Assembly (NCBI RefSeq): GCF_900113055.1
Contig: NZ_FONZ01000006.1
Span: forward strand, 1,402 to 65,401
Direction: 5' to 3'
DNA from: Flavimobilis marinus
GTDB taxonomy: Bacteria; Actinomycetota; Actinomycetes; Actinomycetales; Cellulomonadaceae
Length of the DNA stretch: 64,000 nt
Under the pieces are notes generated by a model that saw only the letters and a program-made list of their open reading frames with translations, did no database searches and was not told the origin of the DNA. The translations under genes were made by a program, and so were the position numbers. Below are positions 1 through 7,905 of the stretch, one piece after another; the first letter of the stretch is position 1; the number at the start of each line of letters is the position of its first letter.

Positions 1-64
1 GTCCACCGAAGCTGTCGTCCACCGAAGCTGTCGTCCACCGAAGCTGTCGTCCACCGACGCTGTT
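1..64. repeat. 16-bp tandem repeat, four copies
   Basis: Four head-to-tail copies of GTCCACCGAAGCTGTC occupy positions 1-16, 17-32, 33-48 and 49-64; the last copy differs at two bases. The array is cut by the window edge, so the true copy number is unknown. Because 16 is not a multiple of 3, it is unlikely to encode a repeated peptide. It lies just upstream of the gene starting at 90 and may be a variable-number intergenic repeat. Confidence 0.85.
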
Positions 65-89
65 CAGCCCACCACTCAGGGAGGGATCC

Positions 90-791
90 ATGCAGACGCC
101 TGCCGCCACCTCGGGCGCGGCCTATCCGGCCCCGCCGTGGTTCCTCACCGGCACCATGACGTTCTCGCTCTTCTCCGTGCCCGCGCGAGCGGTTCCCGAG
201 CTCACCGCACACCCGCCGCGCGGCCACCGCCCGGTCAGCCTCGGCCGCCACGCCCTCGTCGGCCTCGCCGTCGCACGCTACGAGCTCGGCTGCGACCTCT
301 CCTACGACGAGCTGCTGGTCGCCGTGCTCACGCGGAGGGGCCTCGCGCTGCGGGTCACGGTCACGCAGATCTGGGTCGACAGCCCTGCGTCCCAGGCGGG
401 CGGCCGCGCACTGTGGGCGATCCCGAAGGCCCTCGCCACGACCACCCGATCCGCTAGGGCCCACTCGGGCGAGCGAACCGAGTTCCGCACGCTCGACGGC
501 GCCCCCATAGCCCGCCTCGACCGTCGCCCCGGTCGCCGCCTCCCCCCGAGCCGCGTCTCCGTCCCCCTCACCACCGCACAGCGCGAGGATCCGGTCGCCC
601 CCCGGCAGCACTACGCGACCGCCGTCACCGCCCACAACACGGTCACCGCCACGGTCCGCACGGCCAGCGCCCACTGGGAGGTCGCCGTCGACGGCCCGCT
701 CGGCTGGCTCACGGGCCGCCGCCCCCTCGCGACCTTCACGCTCACCGACGCGAACCTCACATTCGGCACCCGCGTCGACCGCTCGACGTGA
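90..791 (+). CDS. acetoacetate decarboxylase family protein
   Basis: A 233-residue protein of the acetoacetate decarboxylase (ADC-like) fold. The N-terminal PPWFLTG and the segment GRALWAIPKALAT match the family; Lys113 in WAIPK is at the place of the Schiff-base lysine (Lys115 in clostridial ADC). The clostridial enzyme has two adjacent lysines there (PKK) and this protein has one, so true acetoacetate decarboxylation is doubtful; many ADC-like proteins have other or unknown substrates. GGGAGGG upstream of ATG 90 is a good ribosome binding site. The stop overlaps the GTG of the rRNA methyltransferase gene by four bases, so the two are probably translated together. Family call is firm, substrate unknown. 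Confidence 0.7.
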   Translation: MQTPAATSGAAYPAPPWFLTGTMTFSLFSVPARAVPELTAHPPRGHRPVSLGRHALVGLAVARYELGCDLSYDELLVAVLTRRGLALRVTVTQIWVDSPASQAGGRALWAIPKALATTTRSARAHSGERTEFRTLDGAPIARLDRRPGRRLPPSRVSVPLTTAQREDPVAPRQHYATAVTAHNTVTATVRTASAHWEVAVDGPLGWLTGRRPLATFTLTDANLTFGTRVDRST

Positions 792-1981
792 CCGAACCCA
801 CCCACGCCACCGGCAACCCGTCGCGGATACTGGAACTCATGCAGTGCTCCTACTTCGACTCAGCGCGGTGCTCCTCCTGCACCCTGCTGCTGCAGCCGTA
901 CGAGGAGCAGATCGCCGGCAAGGACCAGCGCTCGCGCGACCTCCTCGCCGCCTACCCCGACCTCGAGTGGCTCCCCCCGGTCACGAGCGCCGAGGCGGGC
1001 TTCCGCAACAAGGCCAAGATGGTCGTCTCCGGCACGGCCGCCGAGCCGATCGTCGGCATCCTCGACGAACGTGGCCTCGGCGTCGACCTGCGCAACTGCC
1101 CGCTCTACACCCCGGGCCTGCGCGCCGCGTTCCCCGCGCTCGCCGCGTTCATCACGCACGCGAACCTCACCCCCTACGACGTGCCGGGCCGGCGCGGCGA
1201 GCTCAAGCACCTCCTGATCACCGAGTCGCCCGACGGCGAGCTCATGGTGCGGTTCGTCCTGCGCAGCCAGGAGCCGGTCTCGCGGATCCGCAAGCACCTG
1301 CCCGCCCTGCTCGAGGCGCTCCCCCAGATCCGCGTCGCCTCCGCGAACCTCCTGCCCGAGCACAAGGCCGTCCTCGAGGGCTCCCGAGAGCTGCCGCTGA
1401 CGGAGCAGACCGCGCTGCCCGTGCGCATGAACGACGTCACCCTGTACCTGCGCGCCCAGAGCTTCTTCCAGACGAACACCCCGGTCGCCGCCACCCTCTA
1501 CCGCCAGGCGCGCGCCTGGGTCGACGAGGCCGCGCCGCGCTCGATCTGGGACCTGTACTGCGGCGTCGGCGGTTTCGCGCTGCACTGTGCGGACGACGCA
1601 CGCGACGTCGTCGGCGTCGAGACCAGCGTCGAGGCGACCGCGAGCGCGAACCTGAGCCGCGACGAGCTGGCCCTCACCGAGCCGGGTGCCGCCCGGGTCA
1701 CCTTCCATGCCGACGACGCGACCGCCTTCGCGCTCGCCGCACCTCACGCCCCCGACCTCGTGATCGTGAACCCGCCCCGCCGGGGCATCGGGCCCACGCT
1801 GGCCGGCTGGCTCGAGTCGGCGTCGGCGGTCCGCACGGTGATCTACTCGAGCTGCAACGCCGAGTCGCTCGCGCGCGACCTCGCCGCGATGCCGTCGTTC
1901 GCGCCCCGGCGCGCGCAGGTCCTGGACATGTTCCCGCAGACCGGACACTTCGAGGTGCTCGTGCTCCTCGAGCGCGCCTGA
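788..1981 (+). CDS. rlmC: 23S rRNA (uracil-747-C5)-methyltransferase
   Basis: SAM-dependent enzyme that methylates C5 of U747 in 23S rRNA, acting on cytoplasmic rRNA. The protein follows E. coli RlmC along its whole length: MQCSYFDSARCSSCTLL (iron-sulfur cysteine motif), GFRNKAKMVVSG, RGELKHLLITES, SFFQTNTPVA, DLYCGVGGFALHC (SAM site), VNPPRRGIG and YSSCNAESLARDL, where the last cysteine is the catalytic nucleophile. The GTG at 788 overlaps the preceding stop (GTGA). An in-frame ATG at 839 gives a start exactly like E. coli RlmC (MQC), so the first 17 residues may be an extension. Length is 397 residues from GTG or 380 from ATG. Confidence 0.92.
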   Translation: MTEPTHATGNPSRILELMQCSYFDSARCSSCTLLLQPYEEQIAGKDQRSRDLLAAYPDLEWLPPVTSAEAGFRNKAKMVVSGTAAEPIVGILDERGLGVDLRNCPLYTPGLRAAFPALAAFITHANLTPYDVPGRRGELKHLLITESPDGELMVRFVLRSQEPVSRIRKHLPALLEALPQIRVASANLLPEHKAVLEGSRELPLTEQTALPVRMNDVTLYLRAQSFFQTNTPVAATLYRQARAWVDEAAPRSIWDLYCGVGGFALHCADDARDVVGVETSVEATASANLSRDELALTEPGAARVTFHADDATAFALAAPHAPDLVIVNPPRRGIGPTLAGWLESASAVRTVIYSSCNAESLARDLAAMPSFAPRRAQVLDMFPQTGHFEVLVLLERA

Positions 1982-2015
1982 TCCGACCCCGGCGCGCGCC
2001 GACCCTTGCCGGATA

Positions 2016-2028
2016 TATCTGTCAGATA
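2016..2028. promoter_or_regulatory. PadR operator palindrome
   Basis: TATCTGTCAGATA is a perfect 6+1+6 inverted repeat, 12 bases before the ATG of the padR-like gene and inside its expected promoter. PadR regulators usually bind such AT-rich dyads in their own promoter, so autorepression is inferred. Confidence 0.6.
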
Positions 2029-2040
2029 CACCATGGGGGG

Positions 2041-2583
2041 ATGGCACGCTCATCCACCACTCGCTACGCCGTCCTCGGCATGCTCACGCTCGGCCCCATG
2101 ACCGGCTACGCGCTGCGCGAGACCATCGCGGGCACCATCGGTCACTTCTGGCACGAGTCCTTCGGACAGCTCTACCCGACGCTGGCGGCCCTCGAACGGG
2201 ACGGTCTCGTCGCGAGCCGAGCCGCGCGGACCGGACGGGGACGTGAACACACGTTGACGCCGGCCGGGTACGACGCGTTGCGCACCTGGCTCGCGCAAGC
2301 CCCGGCCACGTCCTCCTCGCACCGCAGCGAGCTCCTCCTCAAGGTCTTCTTCGGGCGCCACGCCGAGCCTGGCACTGTCGAGCGCCATCTCGAGATGCAC
2401 CGGGGCGCACTCACGGAGTCTCGGGCCTACCTCGCGGACCTCGAGGCTCAGGTCGCCGACGATCCTGCGCCCGACCAGGCGTACTGGCTGGCCACGGTGC
2501 GACACGGGATCCACCTGACCGACGCCAGCCTCGCGTGGACCTCGGAGACCCTCGCCTCGCTCACCCCGGAGACAGCACCATGA
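2041..2583 (+). CDS. PadR family transcriptional regulator
   Basis: A 180-residue PadR/Vir-type regulator. The N-terminal winged helix is clear: YAVLGMLTLGPMTGYALRE, then FGQLYPTLAALERDGLVASR and the wing with GRGREHTLTPAG. The C-terminal half (about residues 95-175) is helical, as in the Vir-C dimerisation domain. It starts at ATG 2041 after a perfect dyad at 2016-2028. Its stop shares an ATGA with a small membrane protein gene; PadR genes are commonly coupled to the membrane protein or transporter they control. The inducer cannot be read from the sequence. Confidence 0.88.
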   Translation: MARSSTTRYAVLGMLTLGPMTGYALRETIAGTIGHFWHESFGQLYPTLAALERDGLVASRAARTGRGREHTLTPAGYDALRTWLAQAPATSSSHRSELLLKVFFGRHAEPGTVERHLEMHRGALTESRAYLADLEAQVADDPAPDQAYWLATVRHGIHLTDASLAWTSETLASLTPETAP

Positions 2584-2900
2584 CCCGCCGCCAACCCGCC
2601 GCGCCGCTGCCCGCCGCCGCCCGCCACGAACCCACGGCACGTCAGCGGTGGCTCGGCTGGAGCGGCGCGGTCATCGCCACAGGGATGACCACGGTCTGGT
2701 CCCTCGTCATCCCCGAACGAGCCGCAACGGCGACCGGCCTGCAGGAAGCAGCGATCCGCTACGGCCATCCCGTCTGCTGGGCCCTGCTCGCCATCGTCGG
2801 TGTCCTCACTGCGATCGGTGCCCCTCGCCGAGCCCGCGATGCGTTCGCCTTCGCGGCCGGCGCCTCCTACGTTGCGTTCCTCGCGGGGCTCACCCTCTGA
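2580..2900 (+). CDS. small membrane protein coupled to padR
   Basis: A 106-residue protein of unknown function. The start ATG at 2580 overlaps the padR stop as ATGA. There are three hydrophobic stretches, near residues 25-43 (after QRWLGWSGAV), 62-80 (YGHPVCWALLAIVG) and 88-105, the last two separated by a positively charged loop (APRRARDAF). It is likely an integral membrane protein regulated together with, or by, the PadR protein. No known domain recognised. Confidence 0.6.
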   Translation: MTRRQPAAPLPAAARHEPTARQRWLGWSGAVIATGMTTVWSLVIPERAATATGLQEAAIRYGHPVCWALLAIVGVLTAIGAPRRARDAFAFAAGASYVAFLAGLTL

Positions 2901-2943
2901 CGCGGCCGCGGCGCGGGCACGTGCAGGTCGATGGGTCGCCGCC

Positions 2944-3519
2944 CTACGGATCGCCCACCTCACGCAGCGGCACGAACCGGTACGCCCCGAGCGTGCGCAT
3001 CTCGAAGGTGTCACCGTCGCGTCGCACCACCCCCATCGTTCCGCGCACCGGGATGACCATGCGGCCCTCCGGAGTCAGCTGCGCGACGAGCGACGCGGGC
3101 ACCTCCTGCGCCTCGGCCGAGACGAGGATCCGATCGAAGGGGGCGCCTTCGGGCCACCCCACCCGACCTGGGACCGCCTGCTCGATCCGCGCGTCCACGC
3201 CAGCGCGCGCCAGGTTCTCCCGGCCCATCTCGACGAGAGCGGGCTCCAGCTCGACGCCGACCACGACCCCGCTGGGCCCGACGACCCGGGCGAGCAGCGC
3301 AGTCGTCCACCCGGAACCCGAGCCGACGTCGAGCACCCGGTCTCCCGGCTGAGGGTCGAGGAGCGTCAGCATCTCGGCGACCGTGGACGGCTGAGAGCAG
3401 GTCGCGCCGTACCCGATGGCGAGCGGGACGTCGTCGTCGCCTCGCGCGGACACCTCGGGCGGCAGATATGCGGCGCGCGGGCGGGCCACCATGGCCTCCC
3501 GGACCTCAGCGACTCCCAT
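2944..3519 (-). CDS. pcm: protein-L-isoaspartate O-methyltransferase
   Basis: A 191-residue SAM-dependent methyltransferase that repairs isoaspartyl residues in aged proteins. Diagnostic blocks are the N-terminal RAAYLPPE, the substrate loop CSQPSTVAEML, and the SAM motif RVLDVGSGSGWTTALLA, followed by VVGVELEPALVEMGREN and a C-terminal sheet (GRMVIPVRGT). ATG 3519 is preferred over the GTG at 3522 because GGGGAGG lies six bases before it. It is shorter at the N terminus than E. coli Pcm but has the complete core. It stands alone, converging with the gene ending at 2900. Confidence 0.9.
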   Translation of the reverse strand: MGVAEVREAMVARPRAAYLPPEVSARGDDDVPLAIGYGATCSQPSTVAEMLTLLDPQPGDRVLDVGSGSGWTTALLARVVGPSGVVVGVELEPALVEMGRENLARAGVDARIEQAVPGRVGWPEGAPFDRILVSAEAQEVPASLVAQLTPEGRMVIPVRGTMGVVRRDGDTFEMRTLGAYRFVPLREVGDP

Positions 3520-3606
3520 CACGCACCTCCCCCCTCAGGGTTCGGAGCCCTGGTCCCATCCTTGCGCGCCGGAACTCCTGATGCACGTGGTGCTGCTGAA
3601 CTGCGA

Positions 3607-4362
3607 TCAACGCACCCCGTCGAGGAACGCGTCCACGGCGGCGTGGAACGCCTCCGGCTGGTCCCGGCGCACGCAGTGACCGGTCCCGGGGATCACGACG
3701 GTGCGCAGCTGCGGGTTGTCGACCTGAGTCAGGTCTGGGGCCATCGGCGCCTCGGGCGGGAGCACGAGCAGGCCCGGCACGGCCAGCGAACGAAACTGCT
3801 CCTCCCAGTCGTGATCCCCCAGGAACAGCCCGTCGTGGATGTAGGCGCGGTCGACGTCTCCCTTGCACGCAGCCCAGGCCTCGATCTCCTCCATGCTCCA
3901 CGGCGTCTCGCGTCGCATCCGCGCGATCTCCGCGTCGGTATCCGCCATCGCGTCCAGGAATCCCTCGTTCATCGCCACGAACGCGGGATCAGGCACGCTG
4001 CCGGCCGGCTTCGCCGGGTCCTCGAGCACGACGGCGCGCACGAGTTCCGGCCGGGCGAGCGCCGCGCGCAGCGTGAGGAACCCGCCCAGCGAGTGCCCGA
4101 CGACGATGACCGGCTCCGGCTGCGCCTCGAGCACCGCGAGGACGTCCGCGACAAGCACCTCGGGGGACCGCGAGATCTCGTCCGGGGTGAACCGCGGCGA
4201 CGAACCGTGCCCCCGCAGGTCCAGGGCGAGCAGATGCCAGCGGTCCTGCCACCGCGCCACGAGATCGGGCCACGACGTGCCCGCCTCGGTCACGCCGTGC
4301 ACCAACAGGATGGTCGGCGCGGAGGGGTCGCCGTACTCGTGGATCGTCAGGTCTGTGGTCAC
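3607..4362 (-). CDS. alpha/beta hydrolase
   Basis: A 251-residue alpha/beta-hydrolase fold protein. It has the oxyanion segment LLVHGVTEAG, the DLRGHG strand, the nucleophile elbow GHSLGG and a C-terminal GTGHCV with the catalytic histidine. No secretion signal, so cytoplasmic. The GTG at 4362 is chosen because a TAGAGT -10 box ends seven bases upstream, which fits a leaderless message, and because the homologous fold starts soon after it. Substrate unknown. It is divergent from the membrane protein gene starting at 4459, sharing a 96-base promoter region. Confidence 0.75.
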   Translation of the reverse strand: MTTDLTIHEYGDPSAPTILLVHGVTEAGTSWPDLVARWQDRWHLLALDLRGHGSSPRFTPDEISRSPEVLVADVLAVLEAQPEPVIVVGHSLGGFLTLRAALARPELVRAVVLEDPAKPAGSVPDPAFVAMNEGFLDAMADTDAEIARMRRETPWSMEEIEAWAACKGDVDRAYIHDGLFLGDHDWEEQFRSLAVPGLLVLPPEAPMAPDLTQVDNPQLRTVVIPGTGHCVRRDQPEAFHAAVDAFLDGVR

Positions 4363-4369
4363 GTCTCGC

Positions 4370-4375
4370 ACTCTA
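4370..4375 (-). promoter_or_regulatory. -10 box, leaderless promoter
   Basis: TAGAGT on the minus strand ends seven bases before the GTG at 4362, placing transcription start at or next to the start codon. Confidence 0.45.
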
Positions 4376-4458
4376 GAGACACCCGCCGACACGGAGACGT
4401 CTGCCTCGCGGGCCCCACTCGACATGCCGACGTGGCGCGCCTTCGGCATGCTGGCACG

Positions 4459-5289
4459 GTGACGACGCCCGCGACCGACGCCCACGGGCCCGACGCGGCC
4501 GCCGTCGACGTGCCTGCGCTCCTGTGCGCGGCGGGAGTCTCGGCGTCGGCCGTCCTGCTGTTCGGCGTGCACGCCCGCCCGGCGGGCTACGTCGTCCTGC
4601 TCGTCAGCCTCGTCGCCGCCGCCGTCGTCCGCCGCGCCCTCGGCAAGGATCTCCTGCTGATCGCCCTCGGGATCCTGATCATCAGCACCACCTCCATGGA
4701 GGCGGACGTCTCCTGGCCCCGCTTCTTCGCCATCGGCACCGCCCTCACCCTCGCCGTCGCCGTCCCGTTCGCCGTCGACCGGCTCGTGTACCGGCGTAGG
4801 GCCATCCGGTTCCCGTGGCGGACGGGGCAGCCCTGGCCGCGGTCGGAGAAGGCCTACCTCGTGGCCGTCCCCCTGCTCGGTTGGGCGATCCTGCCGTTCT
4901 ACTTCGTCACCTCGGGCGCCTACGAGAACTGGCCGTCCCTCGAGGACGACGGCGCCCTGGCCAGGTTCTTCGTCGGCGTCAACGGCGTCGGGACCTGGGA
5001 CGAGCTGTTCTTCATCTGCACGTGCTTCACGCTGCTGCTGCGACACTTCCCGGCGTGGCAGGCCAACCTGCTGCAGGCCGCGATCTTCGTGTCGTTCCTG
5101 TGGGAGCTGGGCTACCGCGAGTGGGGCCCGTTCCTGACCATCCCCTTCGCGCTGCTGCAGGGACTCATCTTCACGCGCACCCGGTCGCTGACCCTCGTGC
5201 TGATGGTGCACCTGCTGTTCGACGCGATCGTGTTCATGGCGATCGTGCACGCCCACGACCCGTCCCGGTTCGCCATCTTCGTGTACTGA
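4459..5289 (+). CDS. CPBP-like intramembrane protein, degenerate motifs
   Basis: A 276-residue polytopic membrane protein with about eight hydrophobic segments. The C-terminal half resembles CPBP/CAAX-type intramembrane proteases: WDELFFICTCF aligns with motif 1 (EExxxR), and HLLFDAIVF with motif 3 (HxxxN/D). The first glutamate is Asp and the arginine is missing, so protease activity is doubtful. GTG 4459 is the start that removes an uncharacteristic polar N-terminal extension; CATGCT six bases upstream could be the -10 box. Family assignment is moderate, function unknown. Confidence 0.6.
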   Translation: MTTPATDAHGPDAAAVDVPALLCAAGVSASAVLLFGVHARPAGYVVLLVSLVAAAVVRRALGKDLLLIALGILIISTTSMEADVSWPRFFAIGTALTLAVAVPFAVDRLVYRRRAIRFPWRTGQPWPRSEKAYLVAVPLLGWAILPFYFVTSGAYENWPSLEDDGALARFFVGVNGVGTWDELFFICTCFTLLLRHFPAWQANLLQAAIFVSFLWELGYREWGPFLTIPFALLQGLIFTRTRSLTLVLMVHLLFDAIVFMAIVHAHDPSRFAIFVY

Positions 5290-5360
5290 CCAGGGCCGAT
5301 GCCCGCGTGGCCACGAGCGCCGACGTACGCGGTGTCGGTGACTCGTGCTGAGATGTCCTG

Positions 5361-7454
5361 GTGACTGAGAACCCCGGCGACACCTCCGCATCCCCCGAGA
5401 CCCCGTTCCACGACCTCGACGCCTACGTCGCCCTGCCGCGACTGGGCTCCCTGACGATCTCCCCCGACGGACGTCGCCTCGTCACCGGTGTGGGCACGCT
5501 GAACGACGACGGCACCGGCTACGTCACCGCCCTGTGGGAGGTCGACGCCACGGGCGAGCGCCCCGCGCGCCGACTCACGCGCGGCGCCAAGGGCGAGTCT
5601 CAGGCACGCTTCACCCCCGCGGGTGACCTCCTGTTCGTCGCCAAGCGCCCGGGCGGGGACGACGACGAGGTGCCCGCCCTGTGGACCATCCCGGCCGACG
5701 GCGGAGAAGCCCGCATCCTCGCGACGCACCCCGGCGGCATCGAGGCCGCCCGCGCGGCCGAGTCCGGCGAGGTCCTCCTCGTGCAGGCCTCCGCGCTGCC
5801 GAGCTCCGCTGACCTCGCCTCCGAGAAGGAGCTGCGCGCCGCCCGCAAGGACGCCAAGGTCGCCGCGATCCTGCACACCGGCTACCCCGTGCGCTACTGG
5901 GACCACGACCTCGGACCCGCCGCACCCCGTCTCTATGCTGCGGCCCTCGCTCCGGGCGGTACGATCCCCACGGGCGACGCCGCCGCGGCCGACGACGAGC
6001 CACTCGAGCTCCGGGACCTCACGCCTGACGCCGGCACGAGCCTGATCAACGCCGCCTACGACCTCGCAGCGGACGGGTCCTTCCTGGTGACCACCTGGCG
6101 CACGCCCGAGGGGCACGGTCGGCTCCGCAGCGACCTCGTCCGCGTCGACGTCGCCACCGGCGAGCGCACACCGCTGCTCACGGGCGACGCCGAGGTCGAG
6201 TTCGCCGCGCCGCGCCTGAGCCCGGACGGCGCCAGCCTGGCGTACGTCCGCGAGGACCGCGGCACCGCCGAGTCGGCCGTCGTCGTCTCGCTCTGGGTGC
6301 TCGACCTCGCCTCCGGCGAGCAGCGGCGCCTCGCCCAGGAGCGGGACTCCTGGCCCGGCCAGTTCCACTGGCTGCCCGACGGCTCCGGCCTCCTGATGAC
6401 CTCGGACGAGGACGGACGCGCCCCGGTCTTCCACGTCGACGCCGAGTCCGGAGCGATCGCCCGCCTCACCGGTGACGGCGCGTTCAGCGACCTCGTGGTC
6501 GCCCCCGACGGCACCGCTGCTTACGCCCTGCGCGCCTCGTACGAGCACCCGGCAGAGGTCGTCCGCGTCGACCTCCCGAGCGCCGCGACCGGGGCCTCGG
6601 TCACTGCCCTGCGCGGCCCCGTCCCGCGCCCCGAGCTGCCGGGCCGCCTCACCGAGGTGGAGACGACGGCCGACGACGGCACGCGCGTGCGCTCCTGGCT
6701 CGCCCTGCCGCACGGCGCGAGCGCCGAGACCCCCGCCCCGCTGCTGCTGTGGATCCATGGCGGTCCGCTGAGCTCCTGGAACTCGTGGAGCTGGCGTTGG
6801 AACCCGTGGCTGATGGTGGCCCAGGGCTACGCCGTCCTGCTGCCGGACCCCGCGCTGTCCACCGGCTACGGGCAGCACATGATCCAGCGCGGCTGGGGCC
6901 GCTGGGGCGCGGAGCCCTACACGGACCTCATGTCTGCGACCGACGCGGCCGAGGCCCTGCCGGAGATCGACGAGACCCGCACCGCAGCGATGGGCGGCTC
7001 GTTCGGCGGTTACATGGCGAACTGGGTCGCCGGCCACACCGACCGGTTCCGCGCGATCGTCACCCACGCGAGCCTGTGGGCCCTCGACGGGTTCGGGCCG
7101 ACGACGGACGCGGCGTACGCCTGGGAGCGCCAGTTCATGGCGCTCGAGAAGGGCCACTCGCCGCACGAGCACGTCGGCAACATCCGCTCCCCGATGCTCG
7201 TCGTCCACGGCGACAAGGACTACCGCGTGCCGATCGGCGAGGGCCTGCGCCTCTGGTACGAGCTGCTCGCGAAGTCCGCGCTGCCGCAGGCCGAGGACGG
7301 CTCGACGGTGCACCGGTTCCTGTACTTCCCGGACGAGAACCACTGGATCCTCAAGCCGCAGCACGCGAAGGTCTGGTACCAGGTGGTGCTGGGCTTCCTG
7401 GGCGAGCACGTGCGGGGCGAGGACCCCGCCGACCTCCCGGAGCTGCTGGGCTGA
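5361..7454 (+). CDS. S9 family serine peptidase (prolyl oligopeptidase-like)
   Basis: A 697-residue cytoplasmic dipeptidyl/acylaminoacyl peptidase of family S9. The N-terminal ~430 residues form a beta-propeller of WD-like blades (LTISPDGRRLV, RFTPAGDLLFV, RLSPDGASLAYVRED, FHWLPDGSGLLMTSDED). The C-terminal hydrolase domain has LLLWIHGGPLSSW, the nucleophile Ser547 in GGSFGGYMANW, Asp620 in HGDKDYRVP and His661 in DENHWI. No signal peptide. Likely role is trimming of small peptides. The start is GTG 5361 without a strong ribosome binding site. It converges with the small gene at 7457, leaving two bases between stops. Confidence 0.9.
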   Translation: MTENPGDTSASPETPFHDLDAYVALPRLGSLTISPDGRRLVTGVGTLNDDGTGYVTALWEVDATGERPARRLTRGAKGESQARFTPAGDLLFVAKRPGGDDDEVPALWTIPADGGEARILATHPGGIEAARAAESGEVLLVQASALPSSADLASEKELRAARKDAKVAAILHTGYPVRYWDHDLGPAAPRLYAAALAPGGTIPTGDAAAADDEPLELRDLTPDAGTSLINAAYDLAADGSFLVTTWRTPEGHGRLRSDLVRVDVATGERTPLLTGDAEVEFAAPRLSPDGASLAYVREDRGTAESAVVVSLWVLDLASGEQRRLAQERDSWPGQFHWLPDGSGLLMTSDEDGRAPVFHVDAESGAIARLTGDGAFSDLVVAPDGTAAYALRASYEHPAEVVRVDLPSAATGASVTALRGPVPRPELPGRLTEVETTADDGTRVRSWLALPHGASAETPAPLLLWIHGGPLSSWNSWSWRWNPWLMVAQGYAVLLPDPALSTGYGQHMIQRGWGRWGAEPYTDLMSATDAAEALPEIDETRTAAMGGSFGGYMANWVAGHTDRFRAIVTHASLWALDGFGPTTDAAYAWERQFMALEKGHSPHEHVGNIRSPMLVVHGDKDYRVPIGEGLRLWYELLAKSALPQAEDGSTVHRFLYFPDENHWILKPQHAKVWYQVVLGFLGEHVRGEDPADLPELLG

Positions 7455-7456
7455 GG

Positions 7457-7768
7457 TCAGCCGAGCGAGCCGCCCTGGAACAGCACCTCGCGGATCAGGT
7501 CGAGCACCTCGAGCTCGCCGACGGTGCGGGCAGTGCGTCGCGCCTGCATCCAGACAGCCGGGTTCCGAATGTCACCCTCGGCGCGCTCGATCAGGTACGC
7601 ACCGGGGAGACCGTCCTCCGCCAGCGTGGTGACGTGCCAGGTGACCGGGAAGCCAGTCTGCGCGTCGACGCCGTGCACCGAGACGTGTGCGGCGTCGGCG
7701 CGAGGCGCGGCAGAGGGAGCAGCCGCGGGGTAGGCAGTGAACGCCTCGCGCGTCAGGGTGTCGGACAT
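7457..7768 (-). CDS. hypothetical protein
   Basis: A 103-residue soluble protein without a domain I recognise. The N-terminal third is Ala/Pro-rich; the middle (FPVTWHVTTLAEDGLPGAYLIERA) looks like a beta-rich fold, followed by a helical C terminus (VGELEVLDLIREVLFQ). The start ATG at 7768 has GGAG ten bases upstream. It is divergent from thrE. Confidence 0.55.
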   Translation of the reverse strand: MSDTLTREAFTAYPAAAPSAAPRADAAHVSVHGVDAQTGFPVTWHVTTLAEDGLPGAYLIERAEGDIRNPAVWMQARRTARTVGELEVLDLIREVLFQGGSLG

Positions 7769-7893
7769 GTCGTGCTCCTCGGTCTCACGGCGGGATCTTC
7801 CGCTCGCCCCTCCCATCGGCGGGGTTCCGCGGTTCGTGAGGCCCCCAACGGGTGATCCGGAGCGCACACGACGCCCACCCGCACAGGCACCCC

Positions 7894-7899
7894 TAGACT
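7894..7899 (+). promoter_or_regulatory. -10 box, leaderless promoter of thrE
   Basis: TAGACT ends six bases before the ATG at 7906, and no Shine-Dalgarno sequence is present, consistent with a leaderless transcript. Confidence 0.5.
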
Positions 7900-7905
7900 C
7901 GCCGG

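Noticed and set aside
1-64. CRISPR array
   Set aside because: The units are directly adjacent with no spacers.
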